From the NCBI GenBank assembly GCA_023444095.1, contig JAEZRP010000020.1, positions 33,918 through 97,917 on the forward strand: a stretch of 64,000 nucleotides of DNA, written 5' to 3'. A program made the position numbers and the translations under genes. How positions within the stretch are numbered: the first letter of the stretch is position 1; each line of letters starts with the position of its first letter. The notes beneath the pieces were generated by a model. The model was not told where the DNA came from and ran no database searches. It was given only the letters and a program-made list of their open reading frames with translations. Shown piece after piece: positions 24,140-32,666 of the stretch. Source of the stretch: Bacillota bacterium (lineage in GTDB: Bacteria > Bacillota > Clostridia > Christensenellales > Aristaeellaceae).

Positions 24140-24351
24140 GCGTGCGCAGGTGAAATGAGGCGCGGGCACCGCGCGCCAAACAAGGATTTGACCGCAAATG
24201 CGAAAAACGGTCGCAAATTTGAAACCAACACCGCGCATCGGTCGCCCGTGGCCTGTGCCTCGGGCAAGCAAGGGGGTTCAGTTTCTTGGAGGTTGCCTTT
24301 GGCAAGCCAAATCGCTTTACGACAGAGCCGCCACCGGGGACAGAACCCCGG
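24140..24351. other. Intergenic stretch between the rpmH promoter and the sugar permease gene
   Basis: No gene is seen. Next to the permease stop there is a short CCGGGG/CCCCGG hairpin (24335-24352), and GCCCG/CGGGC near 24242-24268, a poorly preserved relative of the composite repeat. I saw no DnaA-box cluster (TTATCCACA-like) or AT-rich unwinding region here, so nothing marks it as an origin. Confidence 0.5.
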
Positions 24352-26223
24352 CTACGCGAGCTTCTCCTTGCGCTGCATGAGAACAGCCACCACGACGATT
24401 GCGCCCTTGAAGGCATCGGTCAGGAAGGAATCGACGCCCAGGAGGATGAGGAGGTTGTTCATGATGCCGATGATGAGAACGCCCAGGACGGTTCCCACGA
24501 TGGAGCCGCGCCCACCGGACATGGCGGTACCGCCCACGACGACGGCCGCGATGGCGTCGAGCTCGTAGCCGTTCCCCGCGCTCGCGACGTCCATACCCCC
24601 GAGGCGGGAAAGCTGTGACACGGCGGCGATGGCGACGACGAGTCCGGTCAGTATGTAGACCTTGAGCTTCACTCGGTCTGTGTTGATGCCGGAGAGCCTC
24701 GTGGTGCGCTCGTTGGAACCCACGGCGTAGACGTAGCGTCCGAAGGCCGTGTGCTTCATGATGAGATAGAAGATCACGGCAAGCACCAGCCAGTAGATGA
24801 TGGTCATGGGCCGCTGTCCGAGCACCATCGTGTTCGCGATGGCCTCGAAGGACTTGGGCACCGTCGGGGAGTAGCTCTTGGTGAAGTACTGCGCCACGCT
24901 CCTGATGATGTTCATGACGCCGAGGGTCACGATGAAGGGCGGAATCCGCCCTTTGGTGACCAGAAGCCCGATTAAGCTGCCGATGAGCGCGCCGAAGGCG
25001 AGCGCGATCACGATGCCGATCGCAAAGGCCGGATACCCCGTGATCCCAAACTTGACCAGAACCCCGTGCTCGCCCGCGTCGATCATGGTCATGAGGACCG
25101 TGCCGACACCTGCCAATGTCGAGCCAACGGCCAGGTCGATGCCGCCTGTGATGATGACGAGCGTCATGCCCAGGGCGATCATGCCGACCGACGTGTTCGC
25201 GCGCAGCACATTGAAGGTGTTGTCAAACCAGAACTTCGCCCACGCGCCGACCGAGCCCTGCGAAAAGCCGAGCGCGTAGGTCTGGAACACCAGCATCGCG
25301 AGGAGCGCGATCCCGACGGAGAACGTCGGCGTCTTCGCCCACTGTCTTTTGAACGGCTCCGCGAGGAAGAAAAGCGCGAGCCCGACCAAAAGAAGGAGCG
25401 CCGCCGTGAACATCACCCCGATGAACGCGTCCGCCAGCATGATGACGACCCTGTCCCAGAAGGACAACCGCACGGAAGCCGCAGCGCGAGCCGCAGCGTC
25501 CGCCTCCGTCGCCCACGAATCAACCTGCGCTCCGTACCCGGCCAACCCGTCCGCGCGCGCATCGAGTGCGGAGAGCGCCCGCCGGCATTCGTCGATGGTC
25601 GCGCAGACGGGTTCCTCAGTCACTGTGATCTCCTCGATCGCGGTTTCGTTCCCCGCGAGCTCGAACACCTTTAAAGCGTTTTCGCGCACACCGACGATCG
25701 CCGTTTCGGCGGAAGAGACCGAATTATAGGCATCGGCGACGAGCGCCTGATAGAGCGCGAGCACCCGCGCGTCCGCGACGGTCAGGATTTCGCTTCCGCC
25801 CGCCGCGATCTCCTCGAGCGCCTTGGTCATCTGGACGCCGAAATCGGTCGACGTAGCGCGTGCGCGCTCCACGCCCTCGAGTACTTTCTCCGCCGCGTCC
25901 CGGATCAGGTCGAGCTCCGCGTCGCCCGTCGCGTCCCCTTCGAGCGCTTCGTCCAGGAGCACGATCATCGAAAGCGCCTCGTCGACCCCCGTCCGCGCCG
26001 CGGCGATGCCCGCATTCGCCGTCGAGGCGCGCTTGAGGAGCGCCCCCGCGTTCTTAACGGCCTTTTCGCCCGCGTCCAGCACGGCCCGGTTCTCGCGCGC
26101 GCGGGAAAGCTCCCCGGCGAAGGCGCCCTCGCCCCGCTTGCCGAACTCGGCGAACAGGCCCACGGCAATGACGAGCGCCGCGAGTGTGAGGGCGACGATA
26201 CCCAGAATTTTTGTCCTCTTCAT
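24352..26223 (-). CDS. Ribose/galactose-type sugar ABC transporter permease with long N-terminal extension
   Basis: 623 residues, about twice the length of RbsC. Residues 280-623 are a BPD_transp_2 permease: membrane helices from about 275 onward, GMTLVIITGGIDLAVGSTLA near 376-395, GRIPPFIVTLGVMNI near 450, and GIVGTVLG-like VGTVLGVLIIGIMNNLL near 583. Residues 30-260 are an Ala/Glu-rich, probably helical extracytoplasmic region after one N-terminal membrane helix (about 8-26), not part of the normal family. It may modify substrate-binding-protein contacts. Operon order on the minus strand: binding protein, ATPase, permease; 13 bases after the ATPase gene. Confidence 0.92.
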   Translation of the reverse strand: MKRTKILGIVALTLAALVIAVGLFAEFGKRGEGAFAGELSRARENRAVLDAGEKAVKNAGALLKRASTANAGIAAARTGVDEALSMIVLLDEALEGDATGDAELDLIRDAAEKVLEGVERARATSTDFGVQMTKALEEIAAGGSEILTVADARVLALYQALVADAYNSVSSAETAIVGVRENALKVFELAGNETAIEEITVTEEPVCATIDECRRALSALDARADGLAGYGAQVDSWATEADAAARAAASVRLSFWDRVVIMLADAFIGVMFTAALLLLVGLALFFLAEPFKRQWAKTPTFSVGIALLAMLVFQTYALGFSQGSVGAWAKFWFDNTFNVLRANTSVGMIALGMTLVIITGGIDLAVGSTLAGVGTVLMTMIDAGEHGVLVKFGITGYPAFAIGIVIALAFGALIGSLIGLLVTKGRIPPFIVTLGVMNIIRSVAQYFTKSYSPTVPKSFEAIANTMVLGQRPMTIIYWLVLAVIFYLIMKHTAFGRYVYAVGSNERTTRLSGINTDRVKLKVYILTGLVVAIAAVSQLSRLGGMDVASAGNGYELDAIAAVVVGGTAMSGGRGSIVGTVLGVLIIGIMNNLLILLGVDSFLTDAFKGAIVVVAVLMQRKEKLA

Positions 26224-26236
26224 GCCCGTATCCCCC

Positions 26237-27718
26237 TCAAATCGCGCCGCCCGTGGCCAGCAGCATGATGTTTTGTTCGTTCAGCCTCTCGCCCGCGAGC
26301 TCGCCCCGAATCTCGCCGTGATACATGACGTACGCGCGGTCGCACAGCCGGATGATCTCCTGCGCCTCGCTCGAGAGGATGGCGACCGCGACGCCGCCCT
26401 CCGCGAGCCGGAGGATGATGTCGTAGATCTCCTCCTTCGCGCCCACGTCCACGCCCTGCGTCGGGTTGTCGAAGATCATGACGCGCGGCGAGGCCGACAG
26501 CCACTTGGCGAGCACCACCTTCTGCTGGTTGCCGCCGGAGAGCGATGTGATCGGCTCGTCGAGGTCGGACACCTTGATCGAAAGATCTCGCACGTTCTTT
26601 TCCATGTCCGCGAGGATGCGCCTGTGCGCGAGAAACCCCATGCGCCTGCGCGCGCGATAGGTCACGATCGAGCCGTTCTCGATCACGGACATATCCTTGA
26701 TGATCCCGTTTTCCTTGCGGTTTCTGGGCACATACCCCAACCCCGCCTCGCAGGCTTCCGTGGTGGAGCGGATCGGCCTTTGCCTTCCGCCGACGAAAAT
26801 CGCGCCCGTGCGGTCGGGCGTCAGGCCGAAGATCGACTGGAAAAGCTCGCTGCGCCCGTCGCCCAGAAGACCCGTGAAGCCCAGGATCTCCCCCGCGCGC
26901 AGCGCGAACGACACGTCCCGGAACGCGCGGCCACGGGAGAGCTTCTCGACGCGCAGCGCCTCCCCGCCGATGTTCGCGCTCCGCCGGAGCTTTTCCGTGC
27001 GCACCTCGTGGCCGACCATCCAGCGCGCCAGGTCCTTTTCGGTCACATCCTTCACATCCCCGCGCATGGCGACCTCGCCGTCTCTGAGAACCGTGAAGGT
27101 GTCGCACACCGTCAGAACCTCCTTGAGCTTGTGGGAGATGAAGACGATAGAGACGCCCGCCTCCCTGACCGCCCGCATCCTGTCGAACACGCGCGTGATC
27201 TCGACCTCCGTCAGGGAAGTCGTCGGCTCGTCCATGATGATGAGCCGCGCGTTGAAGATGAGCGCGCGCGCGATCTCGATGATCTGCTTATAGGAGGCGT
27301 CGAGCTCGTGAAGCGGGGTCGTGGGGTCGAGCTCGACGTTCAATTTCCCGAGCACTTCCTTCGCGCGCGCGGTCATGGCCTTTTTGTCGAGCCGGACGCC
27401 CTTTTTGATTTCTCTTCCAATAAAAAGATTCTCGTAGACGTTCAAATCGTTCACGAGATTGAGCTCCTGATGGATAAAGGCGATGCCCGCGTCGAGCGAA
27501 TCGCGCGGGATCTGAAAGGCGACCTTTTGGCCGTCCAGCGCGATCGAGCCCGCGTCGGGCGCCAGAACGCCGCCAAGGATGTTCATAAGCGTCGTCTTGC
27601 CCGCGCCGTTTTCGCCGATCAGCGCGCGAATCTCGCCCGCGCCGACCGAAAAGTCGACGCCCCTAAGCACCTTGTTCGCACCGAAGGACTTGTCGATGGC
27701 AGCCATCGATAGAGTCAT
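26237..27718 (-). CDS. Sugar ABC transporter ATP-binding protein (RbsA/MglA family)
   Basis: 493 residues, the duplicated two-NBD form. First Walker A GENGAGKTTLMN near 35-46, the signature region LDASYKQIIEIARAL instead of a full LSGGQ, and Walker B LIIMDEPTTSL near 160. The second NBD has a degenerate Walker A (TGLLGDGRSELF near 288), intact LSGGNQQKVVLAKW near 392, and MIFDNPTQGVD near 415. This asymmetry is normal in the family. It energises uptake of a monosaccharide such as ribose, galactose or xylose through the neighbouring permease. Confidence 0.94.
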   Translation of the reverse strand: MTLSMAAIDKSFGANKVLRGVDFSVGAGEIRALIGENGAGKTTLMNILGGVLAPDAGSIALDGQKVAFQIPRDSLDAGIAFIHQELNLVNDLNVYENLFIGREIKKGVRLDKKAMTARAKEVLGKLNVELDPTTPLHELDASYKQIIEIARALIFNARLIIMDEPTTSLTEVEITRVFDRMRAVREAGVSIVFISHKLKEVLTVCDTFTVLRDGEVAMRGDVKDVTEKDLARWMVGHEVRTEKLRRSANIGGEALRVEKLSRGRAFRDVSFALRAGEILGFTGLLGDGRSELFQSIFGLTPDRTGAIFVGGRQRPIRSTTEACEAGLGYVPRNRKENGIIKDMSVIENGSIVTYRARRRMGFLAHRRILADMEKNVRDLSIKVSDLDEPITSLSGGNQQKVVLAKWLSASPRVMIFDNPTQGVDVGAKEEIYDIILRLAEGGVAVAILSSEAQEIIRLCDRAYVMYHGEIRGELAGERLNEQNIMLLATGGAI

Positions 27719-27755
27719 TTGAACACATCCTTTATGGAAAAACCGATGATGCGAA

Positions 27756-27891
27756 GAGGGGGCCTATCGGCCCCCGGGGATTGCGCCTTCGCAGTTCACG
27801 CGAAGCGGGAGTGAAAGGCAAGGGCAGCGCGCAGCGCTCCGCGGCCCGGAACCCTTTGCCAATCGATTCCAGCCGCGCCGGAATCGATTGG
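27756..27891 (-). terminator. Hairpins between the binding-protein and ATPase genes
   Basis: A perfect 12-bp inverted repeat (27859-27870 with 27880-27891, CCAATCGATTCC...GGAATCGATTGG), and GGGGGCC/GGCCCCC (27758-27775). Lying after the binding-protein gene, they could stabilise its mRNA or cut transcription into the ATPase and permease genes, as expected where binding protein is needed in excess. Confidence 0.6.
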
Positions 27892-27934
27892 ACACGGGAT
27901 ACCCGCGTTTCGCGAAGCGAAAGGCGGGCGCAGA

Positions 27935-28885
27935 TTAGTAGGGCGTGTTGGGATCGAGGAAGCCCTCGGCATTGTCGCGGTCCACGATGGTGGTCGGGAT
28001 GACGACCGTGTGCTCGATGGTCTCGCCCGAGAGGATCGCGATGGTGTTGTCGATGCAGTTGACGATCATCGACGGAGAATAGGTGGCGGAGGCGACCCAG
28101 ATGTTCGCGTACGCCTCGTCATCCATCATGTTGAAGTACTCCTGGCAGCCGCCGCCGCCGGTGATGGCCTTGATGTCCGTGCGGCCCGCCTCGACGATCG
28201 CCTGCAGCGCGCCGATGGAGGTCTCGTCGTCCATGGAGAACACGGCGTCGATCGTGGGGTACGCGGTCAGAGCGTCCGCCATGTCGTTGAGGCCGTCCTC
28301 GCGCGCGAAGGCGGTGGAGATGGTGATGAGCTCGAGGTCGGGCGCGATGGCGGCCACGGTGTCCTCAAAGCCCGCCTTGCGGTCGGCAGCGACGTTTCCG
28401 GAGGTCGGAACGTCCATGATGAGCACGGTGCCGGTGGTGCCGATCTTCGAGACGATGTACTCGGCGCCTGCGACGCCCATGCCGTAGTTGTCGCCGGTCA
28501 GCACGTAGAGGGAATCCGCGTAGCTCTCGTCGACGCCGATGAGCATGTCGAAGTTGTAGATGATGATGCCCTGCTCAAGCGCCATCTCGGCTGCGGTCTC
28601 CACGCCGGTGAACTGCGGCCAGACGACGATGGCGTCCACGCCCAGCGAAATAAGCTGCTCGATCTGGGAGCTCATCTCGTCCGCGTTGGAGCTGGTCAAA
28701 AGCGCGTATTCGATGTCGTGGGAGTCGGCCGCCTGCTGCGCGTAGTAGGTCACGCCGCCGACCCAGCCGTGCGTAGTGGCGGGCGCGAGGATGCCGATGT
28801 AGGGCTTCTCGGCCTCTGCTCCCGCGAAGCTCGTCATGGCGAAAACGAGCGTCAGCGCGAGCGCGAGCGAAAGGATCTTCCTCAT
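27935..28885 (-). CDS. Sugar ABC transporter substrate-binding protein (periplasmic-binding-protein 4 type)
   Basis: 316 residues with an N-terminal signal peptide (about 1-23, cut after AGA). Two Rossmann-like lobes: YIGILAPATTHGWVGG at 29-44, IEQLISLGVDAIVVWPQ near 75, GVAGAEYIVSKIG near 135, DAVFSMDDETSIGAL near 215. It would capture a sugar for the following ATPase and permease. There is no lipobox Cys, so the usual lipid anchor of Gram-positive binding proteins is absent. First gene of the operon, with a promoter just upstream. Confidence 0.93.
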   Translation of the reverse strand: MRKILSLALALTLVFAMTSFAGAEAEKPYIGILAPATTHGWVGGVTYYAQQAADSHDIEYALLTSSNADEMSSQIEQLISLGVDAIVVWPQFTGVETAAEMALEQGIIIYNFDMLIGVDESYADSLYVLTGDNYGMGVAGAEYIVSKIGTTGTVLIMDVPTSGNVAADRKAGFEDTVAAIAPDLELITISTAFAREDGLNDMADALTAYPTIDAVFSMDDETSIGALQAIVEAGRTDIKAITGGGGCQEYFNMMDDEAYANIWVASATYSPSMIVNCIDNTIAILSGETIEHTVVIPTTIVDRDNAEGFLDPNTPY

Positions 28886-28934
28886 TGTGAATTCCTCCCT
28901 GTTTTTACCGTCCTTTTCGGACTATTGCGACCAT

Positions 28935-28963
28935 ATTATAACAAAATATACGTCAAAACGCAA
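28935..28963 (-). promoter_or_regulatory. Sigma-A promoter of the sugar ABC operon
   Basis: On the minus strand: TTGCGT (28958-28963), 17-bp spacer and TATAAT (28935-28940). The surrounding AT-rich patch could hold an operator; none was identified. Confidence 0.65.
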
Positions 28964-28994
28964 CCATCCGCACGGCAAATTGGCGCAATTCCAA

Positions 28995-29019
28995 GCAAAA
29001 ACCCCGGAAATTTCCGGGG
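28995..29019 (-). terminator. Intrinsic terminator after the TrmH-family gene
   Basis: CCCCGGAAA/TTTCCGGGG inverted repeat (29002-29019) followed on the minus strand by TTTTTGC. It ends the parB-to-trmH transcription unit. Confidence 0.85.
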
Positions 29020-29030
29020 CGATTTTGCGT

Positions 29031-29846
29031 CTATTCGGGAAGGAAGCGCCGCTGCCTGGCGGCCTCGTAGAAGCACACGGTGGCCGCGCTCCCCGCGTTC
29101 AGGGACGACGCCGCGCCGGAGATCGGGATGCGCGCGAGCACGTCGCACCTCTCCTTCCACGCCTTCGAGAGCCCGAACGTCTCGTTCCCGATGACGATCG
29201 CCACCGGCCCGGTCAGGTCGATCTCCGTGAGAAGCGCGTCACCGCGCGCGGAGGTGCCGACGATCAGGGGCTTTTCGGGCGCGGCGCGCAGGTAGGCTGA
29301 AGCCTCCTCCGCGCTTTCCATGTTGATGTGCGGCCTTCGAAACAGCGTCCCGATCGAGGCGCGCACGCACTGGGGATCGTAAAAGTCCGCCGCGTGGCCG
29401 GTCGTAATCACGCATCTGGCGCCGAACGCGTCCGCCGAGCGGAACACAGTTCCAAGGTTCCCCGGCGCGGACGGCCGGTCGAACACCGCGTAGAGCGCGC
29501 GGGGATCGGGCGCGAAATCCGGAAGCCCTACCCGCTGCCGCGCGAGACACAAAAGCTCGCACGGCTCCTCCCGGTCGGAGAGTTCCCTGTGCAAATCGCT
29601 CCCCATCCGGTAGATGAACTCCGGGTTCGCCTTTTCGAGCATGTCCCGTGCCCAGCCGGAGAGCCGCGCGCCCCGGTCGACGCCGACTGCATAGAACGAG
29701 TACCCGGCCAGAACCGCCTGCTCCACGGGATGCACGCCCTCGAGGAAGAACAGGCCCTGCTTCGAGCGCTTTTCCCGGTTGCGCTTAAGGGTCTCGAACC
29801 TCTGGTATTCGCTGTTGCGGGTCGTCATGTCGAGCGTTCGGCTCAT
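29031..29846 (-). CDS. TrmH/SpoU-family RNA 2-prime-O-methyltransferase
   Basis: 271 residues from ATG 29844-29846 after GGAG. N-terminal L30e-like substrate-binding part (FFLEGVHPVEQAVLAGY near 31-47), then the SPOUT knot: motif 1 NLGTVFRSADAFGA near 125, motif 2 VAIVIGNETFGLS near 210, motif 3 SLNAGSAATVCFYEA near 245. It probably methylates a ribose in rRNA or tRNA with S-adenosylmethionine. Four bases downstream of the LCP gene; last gene of the unit. Confidence 0.93.
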   Translation of the reverse strand: MSRTLDMTTRNSEYQRFETLKRNREKRSKQGLFFLEGVHPVEQAVLAGYSFYAVGVDRGARLSGWARDMLEKANPEFIYRMGSDLHRELSDREEPCELLCLARQRVGLPDFAPDPRALYAVFDRPSAPGNLGTVFRSADAFGARCVITTGHAADFYDPQCVRASIGTLFRRPHINMESAEEASAYLRAAPEKPLIVGTSARGDALLTEIDLTGPVAIVIGNETFGLSKAWKERCDVLARIPISGAASSLNAGSAATVCFYEAARQRRFLPE

Positions 29847-29850
29847 CTTT

Positions 29851-30810
29851 TCACTCCTCGAGAAAATCCAACAGCGCGTCCATGTTCTTCCCACGGTCTG
29901 GCACGAGCACCGACATGCCGGAGACGGTCCGGCTCTTATAGGAGCCGTCGACGGGCAGCCGAAGCTCGGCGATCTCGGCGCCCTTCATGGAGATGAGGAC
30001 AGGCGCGAACGCCGCGAGGTCCGCGACCGCGAGATTCGTATAGACTTGCGAGGCATTGTCGACCACGAGCCGCATGAGCTGAAGGGCGGTCATGGAGCTC
30101 AGCTTGTCGAAGATCCTGGTGATGACCTCGCGCTGGCGCACCGTGCGCCCGAAGTCACCGTCCTTGGTGCCATAGCGGTAGCGCGCATAGGCCTGCGCCT
30201 GCTTGCCCGTCATCAGCTGCTCGCCGGCATTTTTCAGAAGTCCGTCGTTTACGTCGATGCCGAGCACCTTGTTGTCCATCTTGATGACCGCGTTGATGCG
30301 GTCCACGTAGTAGCCGCTCTCGACGTTGAGCGTCAGTCCGCCGATGGCGTCAATCAAGGAGCCGAGCATCGAGAAATTGACCGCGATGTAGTTTTCGATG
30401 TGGACGCCGAAGTTCGCCTCGATGGTCTTCATCAGTAGCTCCGGTCCGCCGAACACGTACGCCGCGTTGATGCGGTTGTTCTTGTAGCCCGGAATCTCGA
30501 CGTAGAGATCGCGCATGATGCTCGTAAGCTTGATCGTGTTGCCGTCGGGATCGAGGGTCACGATGATCATGGTGTCGCTCCGGCCCGTCTCTTCGCCCGG
30601 CCGCGCGTCGATTCCGATGAGCAGAAGGTTGCGCATCTCGCTCACCTTTGCCCGCTCCTCGACGAGAAGCTGGTCGAGGGAATCCTCAAATCCGACCTCC
30701 TCTTCGGGATCGTAGAGAATGGGATCGTCCTCTTCCTCCGCATATGCGAGGGTCGAAACGAGCAACACGACCGCGAGCAGCGCCGCGAGCGTCCTGAAAA
30801 GCCTGTTCAT
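29851..30810 (-). CDS. LytR-CpsA-Psr (LCP) family wall glycopolymer transferase
   Basis: 319 residues from ATG 30808-30810. N-terminal hydrophobic segment (about 2-24) ends in AYA followed by an acidic EEEDDP stretch, which looks like a cleaved signal peptide rather than a stop-transfer anchor. LCP domain: LLIGIDARPG (near 63-72), RSDTMIIVTLD (near 77-87), SIMRDLYVEIPGYKNNRINAAYVFGG with the catalytic Arg pair (near 97-122), and GQAQAYARYR-like GKQAQAYARYRYGTKDGDFGR-RQ (near 202-225). LCP enzymes attach teichoic-acid-like or capsular polymers to peptidoglycan outside the cell. Confidence 0.92.
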   Translation of the reverse strand: MNRLFRTLAALLAVVLLVSTLAYAEEEDDPILYDPEEEVGFEDSLDQLLVEERAKVSEMRNLLLIGIDARPGEETGRSDTMIIVTLDPDGNTIKLTSIMRDLYVEIPGYKNNRINAAYVFGGPELLMKTIEANFGVHIENYIAVNFSMLGSLIDAIGGLTLNVESGYYVDRINAVIKMDNKVLGIDVNDGLLKNAGEQLMTGKQAQAYARYRYGTKDGDFGRTVRQREVITRIFDKLSSMTALQLMRLVVDNASQVYTNLAVADLAAFAPVLISMKGAEIAELRLPVDGSYKSRTVSGMSVLVPDRGKNMDALLDFLEE

Positions 30811-30826
30811 TTGTATAGCCTCTTCC

Positions 30827-31438
30827 CTAAGCAAATTCCAGCCTTCCGAAGCATTCGGGCCTGTGGAAGTCGGGCTTCTCCGCCGTTACGGGGCTCCACG
30901 CGCCGAAATGGGGGTGGATGCTCTCGTCGCAACAGTAGAAGTTCGCCGCCATGATCCGCTCGCAAGGATGTCCCGCGAGCGCCTCGAGCAGGGAGAAGGG
31001 AAGCGCGTACCGGACCGCCCACCAAGCGCCCGCATGCTCTGAGACGGAGAGATTCAAACCCTCCGGCATCTTTTCGAGCACCCGCCTGCTCGCGCGGCCC
31101 GGACCCACGCCGATGTGCGCCACGCCGAGGGGATTGACCTCGACGTTCACGTAGGCGTCCCCCACCGAAGGGCAGGGATTCAAAAAGAACTCGAGGCAGC
31201 TGTCGACGCATACCGCGCCGCCGAACCGCGTCTCCTTCGCCTGAATCGTCTCTTCCCGCGCGCAGAGCGTGACGATCAGCGCGTCGCCCCGCGTTTCCAC
31301 CTTCGCCTGCGCCTCCGGCCGGTATTCGCCGCCCCACGGGTACTCGGCGATCATCGCCCAGCTCCCGCCGTCCGGCTGAAAAAACCTGCTCGAAAGGCTG
31401 TCTGCATGTTTGACCGCTTCGACCCTGTATATGTTCAC
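30827..31438 (-). CDS. Carbohydrate-binding family 9-like protein
   Basis: 203 residues. Start GTG 31436-31438, eight bases after GGGAGGG. Beta-sandwich signature of the CBM9-like family: RFFQPDGG near 18, IVTLCAREETIQAKET near 54-69, DSCLEFFLNPCP near 78-89, YVNVEVNPLGVAHIG near 94-108, and FGAWSPVT near 180-187. No signal peptide, so it is probably cytoplasmic or binds sugars inside. No catalytic domain attached. Lies between the MFS and LCP genes in a same-strand run with small gaps. Confidence 0.85.
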   Translation of the reverse strand: MNIYRVEAVKHADSLSSRFFQPDGGSWAMIAEYPWGGEYRPEAQAKVETRGDALIVTLCAREETIQAKETRFGGAVCVDSCLEFFLNPCPSVGDAYVNVEVNPLGVAHIGVGPGRASRRVLEKMPEGLNLSVSEHAGAWWAVRYALPFSLLEALAGHPCERIMAANFYCCDESIHPHFGAWSPVTAEKPDFHRPECFGRLEFA

Positions 31439-31465
31439 CGAAAATCCCTCCCGGAAATCATTCCC

Positions 31466-32662
31466 TCAGCGCTTGCGGGTGAGAAGCCACGCGGCAACCG
31501 CGCCGACCAGCGCGATCCCGGCGCACATCCGGAAGTTAGCCGCGTAGCCGCCATACAGGACCTCGCCCTTCGAAAACGCCTCGATCACCTTGCCCGCGGC
31601 AACCGGTCCCGCGAACATGCCCACGCCGTAGACGGCCTGGTATACGCCCATCGCCGCGCCGCGCCGGTCGTTCGGAATCGTCTCGATGGACGAGGCCATC
31701 GTGAGCGGCACGATCAGCCCCATGCCGACGCCGAAGATCACCTGATTGGCGAAGAGGAGCCATAAGTTTCTGGCCCACGGGTAAAACAGGCACGCCGCGC
31801 CGAGCAGCAGGAAGCCGCCCGGGAGGATGATGTTTCGTCCGAACCGGATGGAGAGCCCGTTCGTGAACCGGGAGACGACCGCGTTCGGGAGGAGGTACAT
31901 GACGGGGAGGATACCAAGGTGCGCGGCCGAGAAGCCGTGGACATACGCCTTCGCCCAATTCTGCACGAAGCCGAACACCGTCGCCCACGAGACGAGCATG
32001 AAAAGGATCGCGAGCACCGAGCCCGTGATGAGGTTCCTGTCCTTCGCGACGGACACGAAGCTTTTGAACGTGAACGGCTCGCCCTCCGGCGGAAGGTCGT
32101 CCATCTTCGCGATGAGAAGAAGCCCCGCAAGGCCCGCCGCCGTCGCGAGCAAAAACGCCCACTCGGCGCCCAGCTCGTTCATTACGAACGCGCCCAGGAG
32201 CATGGCGATCACCTGGGAGAAGTACTGCGGGAACGCGATTTTGCTCATGGCCTCCGCCGTGCGCTCCGGCGGATAGTGCGCGGAATAGAACACGGAGAGC
32301 GTGACCCAGCTCGCCGCCGCCGCGCCCGAAAAGCCGCGGAACACGAGCGCGAGCGCCGCGAGGCCTCCGCTCGCGCGCCCCGCGAAGAGCGCGACCAGCG
32401 CGAGCCCGGCGGACGCGAGCATGGACGCGCCAAAGCCCATCATAATGTAGACTTTGCGCTTTCGGGTGACGTCCGAGAGGATGCCGAGCGGAATCCTGAG
32501 CACCATCTGAACGAAGCCGTAACTTCCGACGATGAGCCCGGTCATCACGCTCGACGCGCCGAGCGTCGCCTCCGCGTAGCTCGAAAGGAAGGAAGGATAC
32601 GTATATACCGAGAACCAAAAAAGAAAGATGGCGCCGACGATCGTTTTTTCTCTGCTTTTCAT
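31466..32662 (-). CDS. Major facilitator superfamily transporter
   Basis: 398 residues with about 12 membrane helices. MFS marks: GLIVGSYGFVQMVLRIPLGILSDVTRKRKV near 42-71 (motif A between helices 2 and 3, G-L-D-R-R type) and a second copy near 245-260 (VVSRFTNGLSIRFGRN). The substrate could be a drug or metabolite; it cannot be told. Starts only four bases after the parB stop, with a weak AGG site, so it depends on read-through and perhaps translational coupling from parB. Confidence 0.92.
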   Translation of the reverse strand: MKSREKTIVGAIFLFWFSVYTYPSFLSSYAEATLGASSVMTGLIVGSYGFVQMVLRIPLGILSDVTRKRKVYIMMGFGASMLASAGLALVALFAGRASGGLAALALVFRGFSGAAAASWVTLSVFYSAHYPPERTAEAMSKIAFPQYFSQVIAMLLGAFVMNELGAEWAFLLATAAGLAGLLLIAKMDDLPPEGEPFTFKSFVSVAKDRNLITGSVLAILFMLVSWATVFGFVQNWAKAYVHGFSAAHLGILPVMYLLPNAVVSRFTNGLSIRFGRNIILPGGFLLLGAACLFYPWARNLWLLFANQVIFGVGMGLIVPLTMASSIETIPNDRRGAAMGVYQAVYGVGMFAGPVAAGKVIEAFSKGEVLYGGYAANFRMCAGIALVGAVAAWLLTRKR

Positions 32663-32666
32663 GAAC

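Noticed and set aside
24036..24351. Replication origin next to rpmH
   Set aside because: No dnaA gene, no cluster of TTATNCACA boxes and no AT-rich unwinding segment.
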